In this document: positions 33,699 through 46,559 of the stretch, one piece after another | Numbering within the stretch: the stretch's first letter is position 1 | Layout of the letters: each line of letters begins with the position of its first letter | From: Pyrrhosoma nymphula | Taxonomy: Eukaryota; Arthropoda; Insecta; Odonata; Coenagrionidae | Length of the DNA stretch: 64,000 nucleotides | Assembly (NCBI GenBank): GCA_963573305.1 | Contig: OY754338.1 | Span: 46,713,531-46,777,530 of the forward strand | Direction of reading: 5' to 3' | The notes under the pieces: generated by a model | The model's input: the letters and a program-made list of their open reading frames with translations, nothing else | What the model was told of the DNA's origin: nothing | Databases searched by the model: none | Made by a program: the position numbers and the translations under genes

Positions 33699-36600
33699 GT
33701 CGAAATTCCACCAAGTAAACGCTTCAACCATCTTGTTTATTTATGCTAGCTACATGATCACTTTAGAGGCCAAAATTGTATAAATTGTACAGCCGAAATT
33801 TCTTCTATGGAATCAGCGTTAAGTTGTATAGGAAAGAACATAAGAAAGCAAGGCTCTTTAAAAATTTTCGGATGCAATCTTTATCGATGGCAGTATAATA
33901 CTAATTTCTATTTTTCAAAATTTGACCATATGGAATATTAATGATGAAATAAACATACTCAACTCTCGCCATAGCTATTCTTTAATTACATGCTAAACAC
34001 AACGTTTATTTATATAACTCTATTCTTCTTACGGAAGCGATTAAAAAACAGCTGCACCTGTCCGTTGTACTACACCAAGATTAAAGGCTCATAAAATTAT
34101 ATTATGATAACTACTCCAAAAATATAGGCAAGCAAGGAAAGCAAAAAACCATTTTCTAATTTGTATATTAAAGCGACTTGTTAAAATATACCCACTTCGT
34201 TTACTAAATTATAAGTGCATTTTTGAAAATGCTATTTTGAATCTGACTCCTTAAAATGTAATGATTTGAGAAAGAGATGTTCATTTATCGAAACATTCAG
34301 AAAGGCTCTAAGAGCTCTGAATATTGTTAATTTTTTATGGTTTTTGATGCAGTTAAACCTGTAAAGAAAAAATTACTGGGGTTTGGACTGTATTCTAAGC
34401 GGAATCAATCAACGATGCAAAAATAAAAACTTTCCATTATTCTGGTTCTAAGGATTCATTACACGCGCTAAGGAAAAAGGTCAAATTCGCGAGAAATGCC
34501 TAATTTCAATCTTCTTTTGGATTTTATTTATAATTACAGAAACGATTTTCTTATTCGTGCCCCTTTGATAGAAAAATGCGATAATGTTGAGACCACGAAG
34601 CTAAACACAAAAAACTAAGAGCAAATTTCTGCCAAGTCTCTAATCCCAGAATTTCTCTCAAATGATCTAAACCAGTCTTCTCGAAGCTATGCTCGAGTCC
34701 CTCATTGGCGGAGAATAGGGAAAATGATCCTAAACAGGAGAAAATAGATACGATTAATATGCGACATATTGGCAAATAAATTGCAATAGAATATGCCCTT
34801 TCACGCAATTCAAATGATTTCATCAATTACAATCATTTTGGTGAGGAGTCAATTACTGAGAAAACAGGTTTCTCCCTATTTGCTTGATTTTGGTATAAGT
34901 ATTATAGCTCTTGATTTGTTTAAACACATAGTGGATCCTTCGATTGTTTTCTTACACATACAGTGAATTGTCTACGACTACCGTCATTTTCCCGTACTCA
35001 GCATTCAGTCTCCTCTTTCATGGCAATCTTTGTCTCTCATCTCCCCTTGCTCACGATGGTTTTATCTCTCTCTCTCTCCAATTTCTTCTTGGGCATAATA
35101 TTTTTAATTTTTATGCACGGTATTAGTTTTATGTTTGCTTGAGCCACCTAAAGTCGTCCTTTCTGGTAACTTGGCCTAATCATATAGGCTGTTTCTTAAG
35201 AGGGGAGAGGTAGAGAAATGGCTTTATATTAAATGGGACAAGATTGAGACTTATAAGTAACCGAACCCCTTGTCACATACTACTTGCATAAAGACAAAAA
35301 CATTACAATTAACCCATAAAACACAGACAAAATGCTAACGCAAAAGATAAGAATAGTATCAAATTGACAGAAAAAGAAGTTTATCTTCTTAAACTTTATC
35401 AGGATATTTTGAATCAGGAAATACATGAATTTACCTAATCATTAGTTCTCCATTTCTAAAGTTTACACACTATACATTATCATGTAAGTAAATATAATAT
35501 TTACAAAAAGAGATAAAAAATCCTTCGCGGAAAAAATTGACGATGTCACTCTGATCATCAACTTAAAATGCCAACAGCAAGTAAGCACTCACAATAGAAA
35601 AGGGTGTAAGACGCGTACCGATAGAGAAGCGACCAAAGGTTATACACTAAAATATAAAAAAAGTTAAGCGTCAGAATTTTGAGATAAACATAAATTTAAA
35701 AAAATGAACGTAAAAAAACAGATGAGATGAAGCTGGATGAGAAATATGAAGGGTGAATTGTGATTCATTCACTTTATTTTCTAAAAGAAGTTTCTACAAT
35801 TCTAATGTCTACGATTACAGACATTTTTTGGGTAATATCACTCGTAAATTCCTAACAGGAACGTAAGAAATATAATACATTTCAGCAAATAGTTTGCTCC
35901 TACAATATTTCCAAGGGAATAAACGCTCGATTGATTTTGAAAATAGCCGTTAGAGTTTTTTTATATCTTAGTGAACACCTAGGGCCATAGATGGAGCTCT
36001 GAGGCATATTTAAAATAACTTTTTAATACTTATTGCTATGTGACTGTCATATGTTCTGTGGTTCCATTGATTTCCTGAATAACCGGTGAGTCAGTGGTAT
36101 TCAACGTTTCATACATCAAGGAGTGAAAATTTTACATTTAGACAGTTTTTAATTAATTTGAATATATTACCAATGTTGTAGAACTGACAGGCGTAGAAGG
36201 TTATCTGAAAACAAGGCTGTCTCCTGGTATGTCTTATATCGATTAAAAAGTTCTTCCCCCCCGAATTAAAATTTTCGATGCAGTCAGGGGCCGTCTGGAT
36301 TGATTTATTGTGTTCCACTATACGCTAACTGTATTAAATGGTAATATATAGCCAATGACTCTCACGGTGACGTAAAATTATATCAAGGGGTCATACATCA
36401 AAATCGTTTGGGCCATTCAGCTGTTACGGTGGAATAAACATACATAATTACCTACCGAGGCACTAAAATCATAGCGCTCCTTTCTTCAAGGCAGTCGCGT
36501 AAAAATTAAAACATTGAATCGGACAAATTTAACACTGAGACCTCAATACATTGATCAGAAATGCAAAGGTTGTTTCCCAACTTCGACAAGGGCATAAAAG

Positions 36601-37240
36601 GTAGAGTTAGACGTGGTCTAGCCTGAAAGTGAATACTCTTACGGGAGTCCTTGTAGGGCGGAGACAAGACCTAATCCATCAAAGTTACATAATCCAATTT
36701 TTCCGCCACTTCAACGGTGGATCATGGGAAAGGATAAGTGACCTTTCGTAAACGACCCGTGAAAAGTGGAGAGAGTGGGGTGCGTAATGCTGCAAAGCTA
36801 GCGTAACGTAATTTATGGTCGGCGACTAATGGATGCGTTATCCACTTTACGCAACAGACCCAACATTTTCCACAATAAATTCTAATTTACTTTCGTATTT
36901 CATTTGCATTTAAGCATCGACCTCGCTATCTTATCAATTCATGGAAGACTACTCCTCCACTTCATCCATTAACCTCTCCCTTCATCTTCGGTTATTCTCA
37001 CCAAGTCATTCGCTTCCCTTCCCTGCAATTAGTCCACAACCATACTCTCCAACGAGTTTCTCCAATCCTCCGACAAGGATAGTGATATATCGATGTATAG
37101 GGATTGCAAAACTTGGTGGCACTCGCTTATGAATAACATAATGTCAGGGAGGGAACATTATTCAGGAGAGATGGTAAAAAATAATACTAATATGAATATA
37201 AATACAGAATAACGAGTAAATTCCAACAAAGAAAAGCTCT
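33699..37240. other. 3.5 kb with no recognisable feature
   Basis: AT-rich throughout, with a short TCTCTCTCTC run near 35,070. Scattered short frames (for example 34,551-34,826 minus) have no recognisable content. I saw no duplicates of this stretch elsewhere in the window. Confidence 0.35.
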
Positions 37241-37244
37241 GGGA

Positions 37245-37345
37245 CGAGTGCTGCATGCCTGGTGTGGAATCACCCCGTGCCACACACCCTAGTAGTGGCT
37301 TGCACGGTACTTCGTAGATGTTGATGTAAGCAAAGTTTCTAAGCA
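37245..37345 (-). repeat. Short dispersed insect-type repeat, copy 4
   Basis: The reverse complement begins ACATCAACATCTACG, then CCGTGCAAGCCACTACTAGGG, then GTGTGGCACGGGGTGATTCC and ACACCAGGCATGC. This is the best preserved copy of the family in the window and pairs closely with the copy at 4,250-4,345. Confidence 0.55.
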
Positions 37346-38145
37346 AATATGTAAGCAAATCTGTACGTAAACAAAAATTGCTCCAGACACCTTTAAAGAG
37401 GAAAAAGGACACCACCATACAAAATTCACGAATCTTAGCGTCTGACGACAAAGGAATCGATGATCAAATGAAGTAACGCATTACACGGATATCGTGCGCA
37501 CTCTTTTCCCTCTCCACCGGAGCCCACCTTGTCTACCGTCCTTACAACCACCACCCTTTAATCTTCGGTTTATTTGAGGATGCTGTAAGGAGGGAGAGTG
37601 ACGGCGCCGAACGTTGGAAAAGGGATTAGCTCCGGAGACGCTTGTGGAAGGAGAGCAAAGTAGACAGGCAGGCAGAGGAAGGAGGAAGCGCGGTTGAATA
37701 GCGCTGACAGGGAATGAATTGAGAGCGGGAGAGAGGCTGGGAAAAGTGAAGTTGATCCATGGAAAAGGGATGCGACCGTAGAGGAGTAATACGGCGGATA
37801 AGAAGTTGAAACGGAGGAGAAATCGCTGAAGGGAACAATGGAGTGTTTGAACCGTGAGATAAACACAGTGCAAAAAAGTTTTTCGATTCCAACGTGAAAT
37901 GTTCCGTACATTATGCCCATGAAATTTGGGAAAAAGTTCGTTTTTAACCTCCATACATTTTGAGTGCCTTCTACCAAAAGAGAATGGCATGTTTACATCT
38001 ACGATAAGATGTTCAGTTTCACCAAGAGTTGAATATAGCACCCAACTAAAATGAGTCGGTAACCTGATGTCCCAAACCTACCTCGGTAACCTATCATAGG
38101 TTCCAGAGTTCTTACAGAGTGTATAAAGTGATAGCGAAACATAGT
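37346..38145. other. Purine-rich stretch with overlapping minus-strand frames, probably non-coding
   Basis: Three minus-strand frames of 186, 135 and 88 codons overlap in different registers between 37,481 and 38,041. Simultaneous openness in three registers points to composition (few TAA/TAG/TGA on the C/T-rich strand), and the translations are Ser/Pro/Phe/Leu-rich without domains. I do not call a gene. Confidence 0.4.
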
Positions 38146-38149
38146 GGCA

Positions 38150-38210
38150 GATTCTATTTCCTACGAACTGGCTCCGCACGGGGGAGTATGGTAGTCTCCC
38201 AGTTTGACTA
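38150..38210 (-). repeat. Dispersed repeat, partial copy C
   Basis: The reverse complement (ATACTCCCCCGTGCGGAGCC, then AGTTCGTAGG) matches the start of copies A (2,420-2,455) and B (27,380-27,415). The rest of the repeat is missing. Confidence 0.5.
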
Positions 38211-38859
38211 CCAGGGTTTCACAATAATAGTATTAAATTTTTATCACACTCAAAAAAATTGACAGAGAGGGAAGTAAATGAATAGGGAGCTTCAGGTGAC
38301 CTCGAAGAAGAACCTGTATTGAGGATGCCATAGAAAAGTGCCCATGCATTGGAATATGTCAAACTCAATAGACCAACATACTAAACAGGTACATTTTATT
38401 AAAATATGTCTTCTTAATCCACACAAGTATACAGCAAATTTTTCAAACTTAAAAAAAAATAATTAAGACTCAATGCCTTCTCACGGTCTGTAGTAGAATA
38501 TTATATGCATTTGACCCAACATACAAGAAACTTCGCCTGAACAGAGTCATGTTAGGGCTGCGCAGGGGTACTTTTTCCCTTCGTAGGCTACCTTAGAAAG
38601 GCCTGTTCGTTAATGGGATTTTGTTACCACTCCTATAATATTAAAGTATCAGCACTTTATACACAGAAAAAGTGCCTCAGTGGGATCAATCTTAGTGAAT
38701 CAAGGAAAGGAAGGTACGTAGCGATTCTTCTCAACAAACACACATAGATCCTTTTTTGCAGAAGTACAGCAGGTTTTACCATGTTTCAATAAGATCCTAC
38801 GCGAGGAATTATACCATAATTTAACTTAAAATGAATAAAAACACTGAAAATATCCCAAG

Positions 38860-39165
38860 ATTTTGTTATGGACACTTTTTGCGAATAAGATAAAATTTAG
38901 AAAGGGTGTAGCGCAAGACCTTAGATACAGAGCCTATTTGCTGCGTCAATTTCAAACCTTGATCCAATGTTACTCCCAGATAAGTGATACTGTTTACACA
39001 TACAGTACCATTATTACATGAATTTGGTGAACAGTTAATGTGATGGTAAAACAGACACCAATTTAGAAGGTAACTTACCTTCACTTCCAACTTCAAAATG
39101 CTCAATATGTTATTAACATCAACTTTCTAGCTCTATATGTCCTTTACATAATTGTTTAGATGGGT
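38860..39165 (-). mobile_element. Non-LTR retrotransposon fragment with YLGVTLD box
   Basis: The minus strand reads VNSITYLGVTLDQGLKLTQQI followed by VSKVLRYTLSKFYLIRKKC, the YLGV...SKLRYVLSKFYxLKK region after the catalytic boxes. Same family as the plus-strand copy at 1.9-2.4 kb, with shared nucleotide blocks upstream of the box (TTCACCAAATTCATG, AGTATCACTTA(T/C)CTGGGAGTAAC). About 75 codons are intact. Neither end of the element is visible. Confidence 0.65.
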
Positions 39166-39519
39166 TTCTCCAATGGCGTGACAAGTGTCAGCCTATTTTT
39201 ATCCAGCTTTGTTTGGGTCGTAATCATTGTCCTGCTGCGATCTACTGACACTTTTCCGACCTCTCAAGTGATATGCAGTTATGTAAGATTTGATGCTTTT
39301 CCGGCAAATAATGGATTAAAATTTTCTCGGGCGTCCAACCGGCTTAAGTTCTCCATCTCCACCGCCAGTGGGTCAGGAGGCGGCTTTAGTCCGCCAAAAG
39401 TCGGAATTCGATTGTTGAGCTAGCAGTGAGGCAGTGTTTGGTGAGAAATGAACTGATTAAATTTTCATGAGTACTTTTTACATAGTAATAATAACATTGC
39501 AATGTTTTGTCATCACCAG

Positions 39520-40085
39520 TCACCAATCCGAAGATTGGTTTTCTGAGGATCTCTGCTCCACTCTCCTCTCAGCTTACCCTTTCATTCCTATTTAGGTTTT
39601 CACCGTGACTTTCTTCACAACTTTCTTCATAAATTCCACTCTATATCTTCCTTGGTTCCTTCCCACTCATCGTTTTTCCTTCAGGGGTTATTTGATCGCA
39701 AAATATTTTCAATAAGTATGTCTTTCTTCATAGTCTTCATCTTTTCTCTCCAACTCCCCGATGGACTCCATTGGTGATTCAGCTGGTCCGCATTATTTTT
39801 ATCCTTTTTCTGAGCGCATTTTTTATTTACACCAATTAACTACTCTGAAATAATAGTTTCGTACATCATGGCGATATGAATAAATTTTCTTAATTTTCGA
39901 TCATTTATTGGACGTTCTTTAAAGGAACTAATTTCTTTCAGTTCTCTTAGTAGCTTCAACCTTTCTCCGAGAGAGACGGTATTTCAACTCGATACTAAAT
40001 GTTTCATCCTCTCTTACCAAGCCTTCCTTGCTTGATGGCTGATCATATTTCTAATAACTTTAAACAGATGCTGTGCTTTGGATTC
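39520..40085 (-). mobile_element. Non-LTR retrotransposon C-terminal tail
   Basis: Minus strand about 39,760-39,540 gives MKTMKKDILIENILRSNN, then KGKLRGEWSRDPQKTNLRIGD across several stops. This resembles the LIxHILRH...RAxxREEWRxxxNQxSD tail of arthropod non-LTR elements. Orientation and content match the tails at 54.3 and 59.5 kb. The part above 39,900 is less clear. Confidence 0.5.
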
Positions 40086-40158
40086 GAATTTTTTTACCTT
40101 ATTCCACTGTCTGTAAATTCAGAATTTCAATGTTTTTGAGTAAATATGTTTAACCAAT

Positions 40159-41328
40159 TCAAAATTCAGCATCACTTGAATTCCAATCGAATTTCTGCTC
40201 TGATAGGTAAATATTTGGTTGCTTGAGTAGGTTCACTACAGATCTATTAAACACACCTACTTTCTTTATCGGAAGCTTACGTAAGGGTATAATAACAGGG
40301 TCGGAGGATATTAGGAACATATGCAGAAAATCCTCATTACAGGATCTTCGAGATATCCTCCTGGTGTTAAATTTCCTAATATATTTGCAGTCGTTGTGCG
40401 CCTCCTGCGCATCTTCAGATAGCATACCTATAGGGAGGGGCGAAGGTTTAGTGATGGCAGCATTGTGAATAAGAAACCTGTGCACTGTGGGGGGGCATGG
40501 TGTACCAAGGGTAATTTTGTATGTGCTTTTGAGCTGTTCCCAGTGTACATTCCCAAAAGTTTCAATGTTTGTCTCAAATTTCGTGGCCAGAGCGTTCAAT
40601 ATTACCGAGAAACGTTCGATTATACCTTGATCGAGGCCTGTAATTAATGAGACAACGCTTGGATTGCAGAAAGATGAGCGGGCAGTGTTGCCATCATTCT
40701 AAGAACTGTAACTCTGTTTTGGCATATCCACAATCGGCTCGAGTTTCTCTTTAAGTTCCGTCCGAATCCTTATTTTTCTAACATTTATTCTCTCCTTTTC
40801 CGTTATATCCTTACATAGCCATTTTGCGACTCCTATTGTGTAAGTATTCAAAACTTCGAATCCATCCATGAAAAATAGAGTCCATACTGGTAATGCTCTT
40901 CCTTTGCCACTAATGGTAGAACCAAATCGAAGTCGTTCATCTGCGATGGTTTTGCACCATGACACGTAGCAGATCTGAGTCGACTTATTATCTGTTATTG
41001 CGTTGCAAAGTTTCCCGTCTACCATTGTCATGTGTAAATCATGCGCTACGGATACACGATGCCCAGAGCACATACTTGCAGTAGGAATCAAGTTGGAAAT
41101 TTCTCTGTTCACAGGACTTGTTTCCTCTTGTATGCACATCGTTGTCGGTAGCCTTATAGGGCGACAGTATCTTGGTGACGATATTCTCGGATTTTGCCAA
41201 ACAATCAGTTTTTGACCATTTTCATATAAAGTGAAGATCTGCAAAGGAACTAAAGAGGTAACGTAGGAGAATTCTGTCATCCGATTGTGGAGAAAGAGCT
41301 TTCTGTTCGTACATAGTGTTAGCGGCAA
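40159..41328 (-). mobile_element. Transib/RAG1-like transposase remnant
   Basis: Two minus-strand blocks in order. Block 1 (41,328-40,699): FSYVTSLVPLQIF, KLIVWQNPRISSPRYCRPIRL, VDGKLCNAITDNKSTQICYV, LRFGSTISGKG...VWTLFFMDGFEVL. Block 2 (40,599-40,159): PPTVHRFLIHNAAI, LPIGMLSEDAQEAHN, RRISRRSCNEDFLHMFLISSDPVI. The same succession is seen in the core of the RAG1 family: an FSFTI-like strand, a CCKP-like segment, a YICTLC-like Cys pair, then SEGNESGNKxFRxFRKxxARQ containing the catalytic Glu. A widespread family of arthropod proteins of this kind exists; assignment to Transib is my inference. About 100 bp with stops separates the blocks, and Cys-rich residues are partly lost. It is dead. Confidence 0.6.
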
Positions 41329-41329
41329 G

Positions 41330-42480
41330 AATTAAAATCCGCGCGGACGCACGAACATCACAGCGGAAGGATACCTTATCAGGGGAGAACTATCTGGCGC
41401 AGCGGAATGTGTGCTACGGCCCTGAGTTGGAGAAGAGGAGCTACCTCGTCTGGAGGCGGTACATAGCTGTATGAGCCCTGGCCTGGGAAGGATCTCTTGG
41501 AGTATCAGAGGAACATACTTTTTTTCAAATAAAGTTTTGAAAAGATGAAAGTCCTTGGCTCCCTTTATTTGAATCTAACAATAGTATAGCCACTGCTCCT
41601 GTCAGAACCCCATTTCTGAATGAGAATTGAATTATTCAAATGATCAGGTTGCAAGGTATGAAAGACTGGTTCGGCAACTTTTAGCAGGCAATCCACGGTC
41701 AAATTGAGAAGTGACTGCAAGGTGATCCCCAAGATCTGAACGCGGTTGATTCAGAGATAGTACCTAACAGATGCCTCAGGTGGGTAGCATCTCCTCTTGG
41801 CTAGCTTTATAGCCGAATAAGGGGAGACCGTGTTATGTGACGATGCACTTTCTCTGATAAACAAATACTGCTGCTTCGTCAGCTTCGCCTGCACGATCAA
41901 ATTCAAGCTTCTTTAGGCGTCTCGCATCATGAGATAAATCTGTGCAACCGATTGTTAGAAATTTCCTCTACCTCAAAATAGAGAAGTATTTACCTTCTGA
42001 AAACCGATTTCTATGAACCGAAGGCACCAATTCAAAGTTCACTAACGGCTTTCCGAGGGGAAATAAACTATAGGAGCTTGCGCTTTAATTATATCCTAAT
42101 GTTAACTCGCATGGTTGACAATCGACATAAAAATCAGTTTCCATAACTACAATATTAATATCTGGCTACCGAGCACTGCTCGATGTTTATTTGGTGTACT
42201 AAGAACTTGTATGCTCCTATTCTGCTACGTATTGTCTATTTAAATTATATTGAGCATTCACATAGTGTGATTAAAGGTTTTAATAAAATAAATTTTATAA
42301 AGCATAACGGATATTTATTTTTTTAAATATGGTAGTGATGATGCAATTAGGTAGTATAAAGCAAACTCAAAAACACCACTAACACAAAAATGCTCTTCTA
42401 ACGAAATTCTGAAATCATCAATAAATTCAATATTTACATTGTTTTCATTATTTCCAATGTTCATTGACAGATTATTGTAG
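41330..42480. other. No recognisable gene
   Basis: Contains AAATAAAG at about 41,527 followed by TGAATCTAACA near 41,570, which might be an LTR polyadenylation region, but no partner LTR was found. The remainder may include the N-terminal portion of the Transib-like element above 41,330, which I could not recognise. Confidence 0.3.
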
Positions 42481-42489
42481 TTATTAGAT

Positions 42490-43400
42490 TAAAAATTATT
42501 CAATACTTCTTTCCATGCAACGTTTCTCGTGTGTCGAAGTTATTGAGTCAGGACGCTCTTGGGCAAATTGTTGCAAGGTTGATCCATATTCAAAAGTTGT
42601 ACGAGCTCCTTCCACAAATTCGGACCATTCAGGATTGCACGTGATTGTGATATAGAAGTCTAATGATCCAAGTTGACGGACAAAGGCCATAGCTTCTTCA
42701 AAATGTTCAGTGTAAAAACATGTAGATCCAGGAAACAAAGGAGGCAAAATAATCCTTTCACCAAAAACAGCATTCTTTTTTTCAGCTAATTCACTCAAAA
42801 ATTGAATCGCTCTTACACAGTTTTCTCCAAGTATTTTTTTTTATTTGCTTTAATCCATTGGATACTGTCATGTTCCACTCTTATATAAGTATCAACCAGA
42901 TATTGCTGAAAATGCCGACCAAAGAAATGCAAAGCATTGAACTTCAAAAGGTGGTGATTAGGATTTCTTAGTCTGAAGGAAAATATTTGGCAAGTTGAGG
43001 TCTAAATGATAATCAGTACTGAGCTAGTTCAAATCTAGTCAAATTTTGATCACTGGCATTAGGTGTTCTCAAAGGAATATTAATACAGAGAATCCAAAAT
43101 TGCAAAATTTGGGTAAAATAGTGGATAATTAAAGGGCCCAACTCGACTGTCAATATTGTTAATGGTGACTAAAGATTTCCACGTTTACGAATAATTAACT
43201 CTTTTTCTGGAAAGCTTTGGTCAGCGTTGAGGGTAACAATGGCACAAACTTCATTATGAAGGGGGATGTTAAACCTTCTGTGATCAACGGCATCAGGTAA
43301 TTCAAAAAGGAGCTTCACATAAGGCGGCTCTACAGTGGTCCAAACTGTGGACGTGGTACCTTGTATGTACCTCTCGTCCTCCAGCACTTTCAAGTCACTT
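42490..43400 (-). mobile_element. Helitron N-terminal/Rep-region remnant
   Basis: Minus strand in order: block at 43,393-43,169 with HRRFNIPLHNEVCAIV and ELIIRKRGN, the RYNxPTxDEVAxV...RDIVIRxR segment; around 42,970-42,830 a frameshifted LCISLVGIFSNI...EWNMTVSNGLKQIKKN, like LHxFGRxFQQYLVD...ERxxFIRxNQ; and 42,798-42,496 with FGERIILPPLFPGST, EAMAFVRQLGSLDFYITITCNPEW, matching the GxRIVLPxxFxGSPR...DAMxxVRxxGxPDLFITFTCNPxW region just before the HUH Rep motif. No helicase follows. Truncated and shifted. Confidence 0.7.
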
Positions 43401-43940
43401 CTCCCAGCTCGAGCAGCGCTTCCGCACAGTGATCTTGCTCATTGCAGTCTTTTTCTTTTCGGCGATCGTCTTATATACCACTTTGTGGCGGGGAAGGGGG
43501 GGTTGCGGAGAGGGGAAAACTGAGGGAAGGGGCACACAGAGGGGTATTCACTCCCAGCTCGAAATCAACCATCCCCTGCGACTCATTCATACTTCTCACT
43601 CCATTCACTCGACCTTGCCACTTATTTCTTAATCTCACACACGCACAAATTCACGCGAATTTCCACACTCACACCTCATCCCACCTCAGCAAGCCAAACA
43701 AGGAAAGGAAAAGGGGTTGAGGGCGTGGTTGGACGGAAAACAAAGGTGTAACGGCCCGAACCGTTACAATATAGTATAATTAATTAGTCTTAATTCCATT
43801 TAATTTAATTCTTTTAATCGTAATTCCATTCAATCCCATTGCTTTTGCTTCTCTCATCGCCTCCTCCAAATATATGTTGATCTGTGCTGGCGAGATGTCG
43901 CATACTTGTCTAACTACTTTGTTAATTTTAACTTATTTTT
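43401..43940. other. No recognisable feature
   Basis: A G-rich patch (43,485-43,560) gives two overlapping short plus frames of no evident meaning. A TAATTAATT-rich tract follows near 43,780-43,820. Confidence 0.35.
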
Positions 43941-43949
43941 TACTCCTGT

Positions 43950-44457
43950 CTCTCATTCACATAGTAACGATTTGCTTCTTGTATAGTAGGTAGATTATTC
44001 TTCTGACAATCTATTACAAGTTTTTCCGACAACCTGAACAATATGTTTCACTCGACATTGTCGAATGCTTTCTCCAAGTCCACGAATGCCACATTACCTT
44101 GTTCACATATCGTTTTCTCAACTATTACTTTCAGACAGAGTATGACCTCACAGACTGTTCTTCCTAAATCCTAATCTGTTCAATTATTCTTTCCGTACTT
44201 CGAATTATTATTTGCGAATTTATTTTCTCTGTCCTTGTCTTCTTCGGTATCGCAAAAATTGTACTTCTCCGAAACTCCTCCAGTAGTCTTCCGCTTTTGC
44301 AGCTATCTTTGATTATTTCGTATAGGTTGCCCTCGGCTTTACTCCCAAGCGCCTTGATGAGTTCTCCGTTGATTTCGTCTGCACCAGGCTCTTTGCTATT
44401 CTTCAGATCCCTCACCGCTTGGTCAAATTTATTCCTGTTTGGCTGGGCCCCGGTCAC
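43950..44457 (-). mobile_element. Non-LTR reverse transcriptase fragment
   Basis: The minus strand at 44,440-44,225 reads FDQAVRDLKNSKEPGADEINGELIKALG, then LLEEFRRSTIFAIPKK: the LKxxKAPGxDxIxxELIK...WxxSxIxxIPKK start of a non-LTR RT domain. After a gap, about 44,130-44,040 reads KVIVEKTICEQGNVAFVDLEKAFDNVEWNIL-like sequence, which contains the FVDxEKAFDxVxW motif with its first catalytic Asp. A stop (TGA) replaces the Trp codon after FDNVE. It is dead. Confidence 0.75.
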
Positions 44458-44459
44458 CC

Positions 44460-46405
44460 TCGTTCACCTCGCTCTCGGCTTTCGTTATACTGTCTTCCAG
44501 CGGCCTTGGCCGATGGTAGAGTTCTTTGATGTATTACTTGCACCTATTCCCTATGCCTACACCCTCCCTCAGTATATTACTGCTCACACCCCTGATGTTG
44601 CTTTTCGTTTTTCTTTCTCCGAAGCTGCATTAAGTAATTGGCGAAAATATTTATGAAAAAAGTAGGATAAGATTCATTAGAGCGACTGGTTAAGATAAGG
44701 AAGAAAAGGATTGCAACTTGAGTCTAGAGCTCCCCCTTTCACCATACTTCACACTATGATTCCCACTTCCCAATACAAATTACTAAATAACTTCATTCTT
44801 CATTCCGCAAAAGAAAATAATGCGCACGCAGAAGAATCGACTTCAACCTGTAGCATTCAATATACTTCATTGAAAACCAAAGAATAAGCTAAAACAAATA
44901 ACACTTTTACAGCTTTTTCATTATCTACACAACATCACATTTAGCTCGTATAGTTCCCCCTTTAACTCCACAAAATTACCCCCAGCAGGTGAATTCCCCA
45001 CTGGTTGAGTAACCCATTGAGTAGCACCGCCATTCATTTATAAAATTCAAGTTAAGGCTCCAGATTATTCTTCTTACTCGAGGCAAAAGTTAGTTCCGAA
45101 ATGACGAAACGACCCGAAAGAGAGAAAATTCAGATAATGCATTATTTGTAACCCAGAATGAGAAATTTTCAGGTGAGGAAACTTGGTCACAGATCTTAAA
45201 AGCGGGATCCAGATTGACAAGGGCTCCAGAAAGGTTCTAAAAGGGAAACAAAATTAAATTTTCAATATCTTGAACTCTCTTCAGTTCAAGGATGAATCGC
45301 CATTTAAATGCATCATTTAACAGCGTTCCACAGAAGGCTTCCTTTTCTGAATATATTGACCATTATAAATTCCTGGAAAATGCTGTTTCATTAAACTTGC
45401 CAGTCCGCCGCCTCTCACGCTATGCCACCCGGCTATTCTTCATAGAAGCACTACATTCATGGCTACTTAGGCGCTATGTGAAACAATGACCATCAATTGA
45501 GGTAACCTATGATTTGATCGAACCAGATCGAAGTAAACAAAGGAACAAGATGGAGAAAATAATGCGTACGTAAGGTCATCACAACCAAATTATTACATAG
45601 TTAAACTTAAGTGAGTGAAATAGGTTAGCTTTTATTTCAGCAGTATTCTAACTTTAAGGAATAGAACTTGAATTAATTTTTTTTTAATCTAGTACGGGAT
45701 CACAATAATACCCTCCCTGTCGAACCGAAACTCGCATGATTTGAATTATTAAAAGTAATCTAAGACTAGCGTGTAGCGTTTGAGTCTCTTAAGACTCCCA
45801 AAATAGTCTAGCCATCAGATGTTTTTAGACTCACTGTTCGCTCGCATCAGTCGTCTTTCCTCTCGGTACAAGAAAAAATATGACTTCGTGTGGGAGAAAA
45901 AGAGCCCAGAAAAGGAGAAGCAGAGGAGTGATATTTTGAGGAGGAATAGAGAGATGAAAGTAAGACATGAGAGAGATTGATAAGGAGGAAAGCGACTTTT
46001 CCTTTTCGCCCTCTTGCGAGAGAAGGGAGGTGCTCTTAGTGGGAATAAGGGAGAGGGGTTGGGACACATTTCCCGTAGGGATCGCTGAAAAGAAAATGGG
46101 AAACGGCAGGATAGGGTTCCAGGAATCCTGCGTACGAGGGCGACACGCTTACCCCAGATTTCGGAGCAAGAGTTTTAGGAAGGCAGAGTGGTAGGAAATG
46201 GAAAAAAAGTGTAAAGAGGAAAAGAGAATGAGATGGAAGGGAAGACCAGAAACGTAAAGGCGAGATCCGGAGACTTAAGAAAGGCAAAATGAAACATTAG
46301 ATTATAGGGTGGGTACATGATCATTTCTGTTTCAGGTTGTCACCTTTACCCGCGCATTAGTATAATAATAATTTATCGCGGGCAGGTCTAAGATTCAAAA
46401 TAGCT
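44460..46405. other. No recognisable feature
   Basis: A purine-rich block at 45,880-46,280 yields five overlapping frames of 75-84 codons on both strands. This is a composition effect. No motif, repeat or RNA gene was seen. Confidence 0.35.
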
Positions 46406-46411
46406 ATTCTT

Positions 46412-46450
46412 TGCCGACGTTTCGGAATTAAATAACCTACATCTTTAGGG
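46412..46450 (-). repeat. Isolated hammerhead-like motif (minus strand)
   Basis: The reverse complement reads CTAAAGA-T, GTAGG...CC-type hairpin, GAAA, CG, TC. Against the CUGANGA core there is one change (G5 to A), which would be expected to abolish catalysis. It lies about 180 bp from the 3' fold-back of the neighbouring Penelope-like element on the same strand. Confidence 0.4.
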
Positions 46451-46559
46451 CTAAAATCACGATACGGAAATCATAAAAAAACATAATCCACCAATACCTA
46501 TGAAATTAAAATATATAATTCAACCGACAGTATTACCTTGGAGTTATTAAAAAAACTAC

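Noticed and set aside
37481..38041. 186-codon minus-strand frame, longest in the window
   Set aside because: Two other minus-strand registers are open over the same bases and the translation is Ser/Pro/Phe/Leu-rich without domains. The openness comes from purine-rich composition on the plus strand.
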